From: Cylicocyclus nassatus
Lineage: Eukaryota > Nematoda > Chromadorea > Rhabditida > Strongylidae
Length of the DNA stretch: 64,000 bases
Assembly (NCBI GenBank): GCA_958299035.1
Contig: CATQJL010000112.1
Location: 69,223,117-69,287,116, forward strand
Direction: 5' to 3'
Under the pieces are notes generated by a model. It worked only from the letters and a program-made list of their open reading frames with translations, had not been told where the DNA came from and did not search any database. Shown here in pieces: positions 55,482 to 64,000 of this stretch (position 1 is its first letter; each line of letters begins with the position of its first letter). Made by a program: the position numbers and the translations under genes.

Positions 55482-57472
55482 AATTTCCTGCGTAATGAGC
55501 AGACTTTGAACAACCAAAATTTATTCAAATTGCTTGTCGCAATATAATGACGGCGGCATACACTGTCTTGCCCTCTTTTACACCCTAAGTCTCGTTCTTT
55601 CAGAACCACTGGTTTGTACAACTTTTGCGAGAAATAAAAGAAACTCGCAAGAGCTATTTACGAAAAAGTTGTTTTAAAGCAGCCAACACTACCCCGCGTT
55701 CACATGTTACAGCAACAAATTGGTCATAAGTTTTTCCCCACCCAAATTTTTTTGGGCCAACTATTTGCAAATTTTGGAGTGGAAGTACTGCTGCACAACT
55801 GTTGCATAGTTCTATTATACATCTTAGGAATGATAATCTTTGATTAAAGAGAAATTTAAAAATTTAGGGCAAAGCCCAAGATGTTAAGCTCACGCTCACA
55901 ACAAAAGTGAAAGTGAATGGATTTGGTAACTTGTGTATCAACTTGGCAACTAGGGCAAAGATACAAAATTGGGCTTAGTCTAATAACATCGTTTCTCAAA
56001 GCTGTGGATTCAGACTTGAGTTTCAAAAACCCAAAAAGAATGATTTGGTCAATTACCAGAAGCGCATAATATGTACGCAAGGAGCCGCGCATAAAACTGC
56101 GCCAGTATCGTGTCGAAGTCATTTTGATTACGATGACATTGTCAGCTCTTGCAATTCGCTTAGTTTCCAGTGTAAGCCAAATTTCTGTCGTCTCCGCTGG
56201 TCTTCTTTGGTCGTCTGCACCTCCACTTTTCGCTCACTGCTCCACTGCTCTCTTGTCTAAAATTCAACTCCCACGCAGAAGCGCATTCAGCTTTATATAT
56301 GGTATGCTTAGCCCTTGAATCCTGAAGAACTCAAACTCGATTATTTTAGTCGCACTTCACCTTTTCTTTCTGAATGTCTAAGCCGACAACGTGCTGAGCT
56401 CACCAGCACAAGTTACTGAAGAGACACCCCGCGTTCAATCCGTATTAGCCGCTCCACCTAACTTACGCTCAAACCGGTCACCGTATTTTGATATGGTTTT
56501 TGTATAGAACGATTTTCAAGGCAAAGGAAATAAAAAACAATAAAGGCGGCATGCATCCACATCTCCGCTGGGGAAGGAAACCGACTCGTGCCGAACCCTG
56601 TTCCCATGCTCTGATACCAGAACACAATGAGTGGGGATATGATACAATCTGAGCTGAGTTTTTCACTGTTTTATGTGGTCCCCTGGGGGTCTCCAGGAAA
56701 TCAGGTCATGTTTTTAAATGCTTCCATCTTCTCGGGTACTTGGTAAAAACTTCGTAAAGTTGTACTGGAGATTTGGTATGGCACTGTAACGCTTTATAGT
56801 GAGACCATTCTCAAAAATCTCAGATTATTAGAACCTTCGAACCATTGTTTGCCAGCTAGTAATTATCGAAAAAGTCACAACCTCCACATTCCATTTGTCC
56901 TGTCGAAAACATGCCCAGCATTACCGTAATAAGTCCTCAGTTTCAACTTTTCACTTTTTGGAAAGGTAAACGATTCTAAACACAGGGGCTGTTTCTCTGG
57001 GGAGGCCCAGGCAATCACACAGAACGATAATGGCAATGTTCTGGGGTTTATTGTACTCAAATAAAAGGGTATGGGAATCTCTATAAGGCAGATTGACGAA
57101 AAAGAGTACTTATGTATAGAGCAGCGAGATATGGCACGTCTTTTCACAGTTTCCCTTCCCGGTGGGAATGTACGGGTCTTAATCGGATCAAATCCCGCAA
57201 AAAAGCATATTCCCACTTCAAAATCGTTAGAGAAATTTGCGAATAAAAGGCACTAACCTTAGCGTAAGGTTAACGATAGGTAGTTGAGCTTCTGCTGAAC
57301 ATACACCTATCTCGTAGTATGCCCCATTGCTCTCTCCCTTTATAAGGAAAGGGTACCATTATCTGGCAAATCGAAAAGACACGTATATTACTAGACTCCT
57401 CTTTAAAAGTGGAATCTGCTTACATTTTCTGCGGGAAAACTCTTCGAAAGAAGATATTTGATCATGTATTTA
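55482..57472. other. unassigned intergenic DNA downstream of the CAP gene
   Basis: No gene was recognised. A foldback-end-like GGCATGCATCC..CGCTGGGGA lies near 56549-56575, and CATTCAGCTTTATATATGG near 56284 resembles a mirrored Helitron-like 5' end. Frames up to 113 codons (56875-57216 minus) have no motif. Confidence 0.35.
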
Positions 57473-57836
57473 TGTTGGATAGCGCGGATCACCGACCTAG
57501 ATCTCCAGTGGCGGGAAGAAAAGCCCGCGCTGATCCCTTCAGCAGGCTATAAATATCGGTGGATAGGGGGGAGCAGGCAGAGCGTGAAGAGAGCGCTCCA
57601 GGGAGTTTAAAAGAGCCGTCAAAGAGAGGCGGACCTCCCCCCTTAGATAGAGAAAAGCTAGAATACCCTGCTGAGCGGGTCAAACCGGGCTAGAAGGACC
57701 CATATTCGTTGTTGAGTGTTCAAGTTGTTCTATTGTTGTTCATTGTTGCCATAGAGATAAATATCTTTATTCTAACCGTGTCCTTATTGATCGATCCGGT
57801 TCAAACCGTCAATACCACTAGACAACCCCCGTTACA
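57473..57836 (+). mobile_element. probable solo LTR of a retrotransposon
   Basis: Begins TGTTGGATAGCG and ends CCCGTTACA, so it is TG..CA bounded. It has a CTATAAATA box (near 57547) and an AT-rich AGATAAATATCTTTATTC region (near 57755) that could be the polyadenylation region. Flanks are ATTTA (left) and ATTAT (right), so a clean target duplication is not seen. No gag or pol lies nearby. Recognition rests on architecture only. Confidence 0.45.
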
Positions 57837-58047
57837 ATTATATATTTAATTGATACGCACAAGGTGCAAACGTGCACATCCAATACAATAAACGAAAGCA
57901 CCACAAAAACACAACTAACATTAAAGAAAGTAAGAAAAGACTCATCCAAGTCAGCTCATGTTCAGCCCGCGAAGGTTTTTTTGAGGTAGAAAGAGATCAA
58001 GTTCGTGCCTGGGAGCAAGTGATTAATTTTGTATCAAGTAACCTTAT
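57837..58047. other. short unassigned spacer
   Basis: A 72-codon frame (57872-58090) runs into the tandem repeat that follows and shows no recognisable domain. Confidence 0.35.
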
Positions 58048-58228
58048 TTCAACTGGCTTGGCGGCTAATGCGGGGCTTCGAGACCTTTGATTCAACTGGC
58101 TTGGCGGCAAATGCGGGGCTTCGAGACCTTTGATTTAACTGGCTTGGCGGCAAATACGGGGCTTCGAGACCTTTGATTTAACTGGCTTGGCGGCTAAGGC
58201 GGGGCTTCGAGACACCTTTAATTCAACT
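58048..58228 (+). repeat. 43-bp tandem repeat, about four copies
   Basis: TTCAACTGGCTTGGCGGC and CGGGGCTTCGAGACCTTTGA recur at 43-bp spacing with few substitutions. Confidence 0.9.
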
Positions 58229-58372
58229 GGCTTGACGGCTGGAAGTGGGGCTATGTGACCTAATTAAGGCACCTGCGCCCGCGACGCTTCTGCGTCTCTC
58301 TCACGCGCGTGCTCTCTGATCATTATCTAGCCTTAATTAGGTCACAAAGCCCCGCCTTCCAGAAGCCAAGCC
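58229..58372. repeat. 144-bp hairpin next to the 43-bp array
   Basis: GGCTTGACGGCTGGAAG and GTGACCTAATTAAGGC are mirrored by GCCTTAATTAGGTCAC and CTTCCAGAAGCCAAGCC. The left arm is itself a diverged unit of the 43-bp repeat. Confidence 0.75.
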
Positions 58373-58460
58373 ATTTGAGTCAAAGGGTATATTGACTACA
58401 AGGATGGAACGCAATCAGTAGAGACCAGCTTAGGTATTTCTGCACAGCTTTTCGCTACTA

Positions 58461-58924
58461 ACAAGGAAAGGATACTGGGTCACCGTGGCCATTTGGAATG
58501 CGATGTATACTGTAAGATGCACCTCGAAACGCTGATTCCAAGTCTATGTACGATATCTGCGAAACGATCTTCTGAAGAAAGTTATGAATTTTTTTTTCGT
58601 AGAAAATTTGCGTACTTTTCAAAGTTAAAATCACCAAATGTGTTTTAAGTTACCATATTTGAAGCTATTGAAGAGAATCTCAAAAGGATACTTTGTATTA
58701 TACCTATCTAAATCATAGTCAACATTTGAAAAGGAAAGAAAGTTTTTCTTGATGATTTTGACCCTCCGCAGTAACGCGGTTTATTCATGGAAAAATAACC
58801 ATAACTCCATTCAGATTATCGTTTCGCAGATATGGAAGACAATATTCGAACCAGCATTAAGAGGCGCATTTTTTGATATACGAATCATTATAAATGGCCG
58901 CGGTGACCAGTATCCTTCCCTTGT
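58461..58924. mobile_element. foldback element, second copy of the 18.9-kb family
   Basis: Ends ACAAGGAAAGGATACTGGG and the mirror CCAGTATCCTTCCCTTGT. The interior includes CGCTGATTCCAAG and GAAGAAAGTTATGAATTTTT, with mirrored counterparts. Confidence 0.7.
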
Positions 58925-59800
58925 AAGGCTGCTACTACCAGTCATCCCGATCCGTCCAATCATTTGAGTGCTAGACCCTAAAAATTATCCTGTTGCTGGT
59001 ACCAAACCAGTCAGTTAAGGTAGTTATTAGTGGAATGAAATCAATCAAAGTTAGTAATTGCTTGAACCGGGTAACATTTGCAGCTTCTTGCAAGACTGCA
59101 ACCGACGCCAAGGTGAATCATCCGGATATGACCAGTTGTCCTCTAGCAAACTCGCACTTTTGCAATCTGAACTCGCCATTCGAAGAACAGCTGTCCGGTG
59201 CTGAGTCTACAGCTGCAATGTTGCTATTTTGCAATCGTCGTTGTGCTTTTGATGATCTGTGCTCTTTTTATTGCTTCCACGGGCTACTCTCGTAACTTGA
59301 TAGAAATTGGGTTCGGACTAGTACATATGGGACAGAGTTGATGGAGTGGTCCATACTTGGCCATATTTGCTCGTTAATCTAACCCATACTTTACAAATCT
59401 ACTTCTTCCTATAATCTCCTTACTATAAAATCTTATTTAGGTGTCGTTTTGACATCTTTTAATCAACAGCTGCAGTCTTTTACTTTCTTCTGAGTATATT
59501 TATCCTAAACATCTTTAAATACTTCTGGACCCAGACTGCGAGTGTTATTCATAATGAAATCTCGAAAAGTTAATTAGAACTTATGCAGAAACAGTTGTGA
59601 TCCCTTTACATAGTCTTTGCCTTCAAGATTTTTGAATTTTATCTCTAGACTTTATCTTAGAATTGCCTTGGTAATGACAGTACTAGTCATAATTTACTTC
59701 ATTAAAGTTCTGGACTTATAACAGAAACCGAGTAGTACCCAAATTCGGATGATTTTTTTTTGCGAATAGAGCTTTCATTGCGTCTAATTTTTCCTATATA
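58925..59800. other. unassigned intergenic DNA with one Cys-rich frame
   Basis: The 100-codon frame 58993-59295 has eight cysteines in its second half but no signal peptide or splice-supported structure that I can defend. It is noted as a possible exon only. Confidence 0.25.
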
Positions 59801-60820
59801 TTAAGTTGGTGCAAAAACTTTTGTCAGTTTTTTCAATCTATCGGCAACACGCTAGAATGAAGATAATTGAACACTTTTTTTTGTATCCGATGCAGAATTT
59901 CTTCGTTTTTCCAGCTATTAAACTCTCATTGCGTTTCGTTGCGAGAATGACGAGATATTTGCTGGAAATTACAACCACTCGTTTTTACCATGTCCAAGGT
60001 TCAGTAATTTTCAAAATTTTTGTATGAGACTTTCGAGGGACCCTTAACCACCATATAGGGCAAACCTTTTGCCAACTTATGCAATTTTTTTCTTTTTCTC
60101 AGCTGCTTTTTCAAATTTTTGCTAAATAATTTTCTAAAAGTCCTGTGTTTTGGAAAAATCGCATAACCTGTTATTGCACCCAAACACTGCCAAACCTATA
60201 GAATACTGAGTTTCAACACTCGATTATTACTACCGCTACCATTACAAAGTATATGAGCGATTTTCGCTTCAAATCAAGAAGATTTTGAAACATAGGTTAC
60301 GGCAGTGCGCACTCCTGAAATTGAGAAATACTGCGATTTTCCCCACAAATTTCGCCTGTCTCGGCAAAAAAAGACAAGTGTTAGAAGGAGGAGAAAAAGT
60401 TGAATCGAATGGTGACTGAATTGTTTAACATTTTAGGTTCTACTAGATTAAAATAAGCTTAATGTAAAATTTGGTCACTTCAAAAAAATAAATCGTAAAA
60501 ATTCTGAAAGGCATGATGTAGGGCTACAAAATATTGCATAAGTTGGCAAAAGGTTTCCCCTATCTGATGGTTATTAAGGTTCCTCCGAAAGTCTATTACA
60601 AAAATTTTGAAAATTAGTGAAATTTGGACATGGGAAAAACTAGTGATTGTATTTTCCAGCAAATATCATGTTAGTCTCGCAACGAAACTTAATGAGAGTT
60701 CAACAGCTGGAAAGATGAAGAAATTCTGCATCGGATACATTCTGAAGTGTTTGTTTATCTTCATTCTAGCGTGTTTGCCGATGGATTGAAAAAACTGACA
60801 AAACTTTTGCACCGACCTAG
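59801..60820. mobile_element. mariner-type foldback element, TA-flanked
   Basis: Ends TTAAGTTGGTGCAAAAACT and the mirror GTTTTGCACCGACCTAG (with one T inserted), with TA at 59799-59800 and 60821-60822. The arms of about 0.25 kb include GATGCAGAATTTCTTC and CGTTTCGTTGCGAGA and their mirrors. No transposase frame. Confidence 0.8.
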
Positions 60821-60822
60821 TA

Positions 60823-63800
60823 TATTTTCCTATATGTTTCCTATATTTCTAACGCCGTGATTTTTTTGTTGTTGTTTGGCATTTCCATTCAATTTCAACC
60901 GCTGACCCTTGTGCAATTCGTAGTGAATAAGCCCATCTGTCATCTTAATTTAGCGAAAAGCAGCGATTCGGCACTGATTAGATTGACTCATGCCATTGTT
61001 GCATATGTCAAACGTCCCTCCGGAACTAGCCGAGGTCAAAGGTTGTACGAGATTTGCCGTATATGGTTTTTTTGAAATATTTTATACTACAGATTTGTAC
61101 GTATAAGGAGATCTGCGTGCATTTCAAAGCATAATCAGGCACTTTCAGTTAATAGATTCAGATGCTAAACTGCTAAAATTGTTTCTCTCGTATGTCCTCT
61201 TCAGCCATGACCGATTTTTATGGATTTGGAGCAGCTGAATAAGAGCAATGCAACAAAGTTTGAACTTAGCTTTCCTTGAAAATGCTCTTGTAACTTGAAC
61301 AGAGAGTTTTTGGTCAATACGTAGAATTTAACCAAGTTTCCAAGAGATTTTATGCTCGGTTGTTTATGACTTTTCCAGAGTGTTTATAATTCTGAAGGAA
61401 GAATGATTTACGGAGAAAAAAATTGTATATCAAATTCTACAGATTATGGCTGTCTCTCAGTTTTCAGACTTATCATGAAGCCTTATTTGCTTTGGAGACA
61501 AACTGCAAAAAATCCTCTTTAAACGGATAGCATTTTGAATTTCCTACGTGCAAAGAAAAATTCTTTCAGAATGATTAGCATTTTAAGTTCCTAAGTAAGT
61601 GGAACATAAAATTATTGTTTCTGTTTAATGACTGTGCAGCTCCAAATTTTTGAAATTCGATACGGATTTTTTCTCATGCTTTAACTCTTTTCGAAAAAAA
61701 AAGTACTCCCGGGTACTTTCCCTTCTCCCAATCATATTGACTTTGAAAGATTTTTTCTATGCTGCGATTCATCAACAAATACTATATGATTAATATTCAA
61801 TCACTAACATACTTCCAAATTCCACAAAACGGCATTGCTCAGATTACACTATGTTGTCTCTCAATAATTCCACAAGAATCGCGAAAATTGCTCCAAGTGT
61901 TTTCGCTGACTGTGAGAATATTTATGAGGCATTCTAGAAGCGTTGCCTAATTTTGTAATCGACCATGAGACATGTTTACGAGTCTTTGTAGTAGCTTGTT
62001 GTGTAACCATGCTCGGAATCATGAGAGGAGAATTTCCCCTTTGTCTGTTACTCCTCAGTATTCCTGTATCATTACAAACAAGTTGTTTCCACATCTTGGC
62101 AATGTTTCAATTTCGTTACATTTCGGAGATGGTTTGCGAGACCTCAGATGAAGCAAAACTGCGTTGTTGAAATTAATGACTATACGGTAAATGTTTCCCC
62201 TTGTTTACGAATTTTTAACAAAAGTCATACTGCTGGTGCTAAAAAAACACTTGCTCAACTTAAAAACCTTTGATAGAAGTAATAGCTGAAACACCTGTTT
62301 TTTATTCGCCCGCTGAAAACTTTGGAGGTAGTCCAGGCTAAATCTAATCCCCTCCGATTATGGTCGATCCTGAATGTAGGCCCCACGAGAGGGGTATCTG
62401 CGTTGTTCCGGTCATCTAATGTTGTTTCTGAATGGATATAAAGGGCCTGGAACAGCCAAAGTGCTATTAGGTCCCGCCCAGATCATTCCAGACTCCGCCC
62501 ACTTATGTACTGAAAGCCGCCTGTGCCCTCAAGACAAAGTCCTCAGGAACTGGGTTTTGGAGGCTTTGGACTATTTGATTTTCGTAACTTTAATCAGGGC
62601 CATGGAAAGACCCCCGGAATGGTAACATGGGAGGCAAATTTGAGTGGCCGCTGCCTATAAGATGTATAAGTTACCACTTTGACACGCCCATAGCCATCAG
62701 TTACGATTGAACAGTGTAGATGTACTCAGACAACTGACAGAACTTCCACATTACTTTCGCAGCATATCCGCCATGTCTTCTGAAGAAATCCTGTGAAATT
62801 GCTGCGAAATCCCTGCAATGAAATGTTGCGGAAATGCTGGAGAGGTGGGGGACTTCCGCAGCATTTTGTAATTTTTTGCTTTCAATTCCTGTTGAGGCTA
62901 GTAATTCTAGTGAGTGTCAAACTCCGCTCTGTTTCGAACTGCGTACACAACCTATTTATTGAAAAAGCTTATAGAAACTTCGATGGGAAATGGATTGGAA
63001 TTTCTTGTATCATGTTACGCAAAAATCACAACGGCTTTCAAAACGACTTATTCCCTTTTCTCTATGGATGTTCTACGAGAATGGGACCAATTCTTCGGTC
63101 CCATTTGATTAGCTCAATGCTGCCATGTTCTCGAGTGTCCTTTGGGAAAGAAACGGTCAGAGATCGTTGTTAAGCTGTCACTCGAGCAATCATTCCACGC
63201 ATTACACAAGTCCGATCAGAATCCGCAAGATTTTGCAGGGATTCCTAGGTGACTTTAATTTTTTTATGATATACGTATGGGTATTTTAGATCTTTTTCTC
63301 GATGCGTCTCTTGAAAAAATTTCTTGATTAAGCTTCTTACATTATTGAGACTATTCTCTACAATTTTATCTTTAACGTCATGCATTTCTAGCATCAAATC
63401 ATCCTATATTCTGCTATCAATAATTAATGAGCTGTACCTGGCCCAGGAACCGCTGTAACCTCAACTCTGTTAAAGCCGGTTTTTTACCATGTACGTGCTA
63501 GCACGGAAGTGTAGGCACCTTTGGGAAAAGGTTATGCAATTTTGCGGGACCTGCTTTTTTTTGGCAGCCGACGAGGGCACTTTACGTTAACGATGGCTCA
63601 TTGTACTCCATTTTGGATGCTTTAGGCTTCGCGCGTCGAGTGGGTGGTTTCCGACGTACATTTTCTCAGAAACTAATTTCACTGAAGTTTCTGATATTTT
63701 TTAATATATTTTACATATCATTGATACTTCTAAAACTCTGATATTTTGAAATTCAAATTCATCATTCAAAAATTCGTAAGTCAAAAAGCTTGCTGCCACA

Positions 63801-63877
63801 GATCAAAGAGTTGATTTTTTTGGTTTCCACATTGTTTATCATTATGATAAATCATAGCAATCGTATCCAAATGTATC

Positions 63878-63908
<31 letters not shown>

Positions 63909-64000
63909 TTTGATCCTTCATCTTTTAGGTTGTTGCATTACTTTTTACACTTTATTCGTCTTCCTCTGGAAAATTCTAGAAAATTGCAGGATCTCATATT
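60823..64000. other. unassigned stretch at window end
   Basis: No credible gene was found. Frames at 60857-61075, 61759-61950 and 62793-63173 (126 codons) lack recognisable motifs. A (TTTA)n microsatellite of about eight to nine units lies at 63879-63912. Confidence 0.35.
63879..63912 (+). repeat. (TTTA)n microsatellite
   Basis: An uninterrupted run of TTTA units between CTTA and TTTGATCC. Confidence 0.95.

Noticed and set aside
62440..62520. CCCGCCCAG / CCGCCCACTT considered as promoter GC boxes
   Set aside because: No gene follows, and similar GGGCGG boxes occur inside transposons here, so they are more likely repeat debris.

Overview
This window looks like nuclear DNA of a parasitic strongylid nematode, most likely a hookworm (Ancylostoma/Necator type). 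It is AT-rich and contains one gene with many short GT-AG introns, a nematode-like splice acceptor just upstream of its ATG, and a product of the CAP/ASP (activation-associated secreted protein) family typical of hookworms. The rest is dominated by decayed transposons. There is no sign of bacterial gene organisation. The species assignment is inference.

The only convincing intact protein-coding gene lies at 54.06-55.43 kb on the + strand. It has eight exons and encodes a 246-residue secreted CAP-domain protein. Almost everything else that can be recognised is mobile DNA. (1) Penelope-like elements (PLEs) with reverse transcriptase, linker and GIY-YIG endonuclease occur at 0.1-2.0 kb, 7.8-9.5 kb (remnant), 46.4-48.2 kb (minus, 5'-truncated) and 48.4-52.2 kb (plus, nearly complete but broken). 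(2) An RTE-type LINE with apurinic endonuclease and RT lies at 27.2-30.5 kb, flanked by a perfect 13-bp target duplication; older RTE pieces lie at 15.1-15.7 kb (minus) and 16.5-18.0 kb (plus). (3) A Helitron/Helentron-like non-autonomous family has five copies (0.54-0.90, 8.11-9.04, 41.07-42.26, about 45.2-46.36 and 52.23-53.57 kb). It has 5' TC and 3' CTAG ends, sits between A and T, and two copies carry arrays of a 120-bp repeat rich in ATCGAT. (4) Many palindromic (foldback) elements are present, including mariner-type TA-flanked ones and one piggyBac-like TTAA-flanked one. (5) There is a probable solo LTR at 57.47-57.84 kb and several tandem repeats.

The most informative structure is the 45.2-53.4 kb block. 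Two copies of one composite unit (PLE 3' half plus Helitron-like element) face each other as a long inverted repeat. The left arm carries a TA-flanked mariner-type element that is absent from the matching point of the right arm, giving a filled/empty pair inside the window. The full PLE between the arms has itself been split by a TTAA-flanked element (49.05-49.55 kb) and a foldback element (50.11-50.83 kb). Each PLE 3' tail holds a conserved motif (CTGA-GA, short stem, GAAAC, GTCAATAAA) resembling the hammerhead-ribozyme-like motif known from PLEs.

Long stretches (5.1-7.8, 9.6-10.7, 32.3-38.8, 43.7-45.2, 55.5-57.5 and 60.8-64.0 kb) show only short open frames with no family signature. They are reported as unassigned; real small or spliced genes could be missed there.
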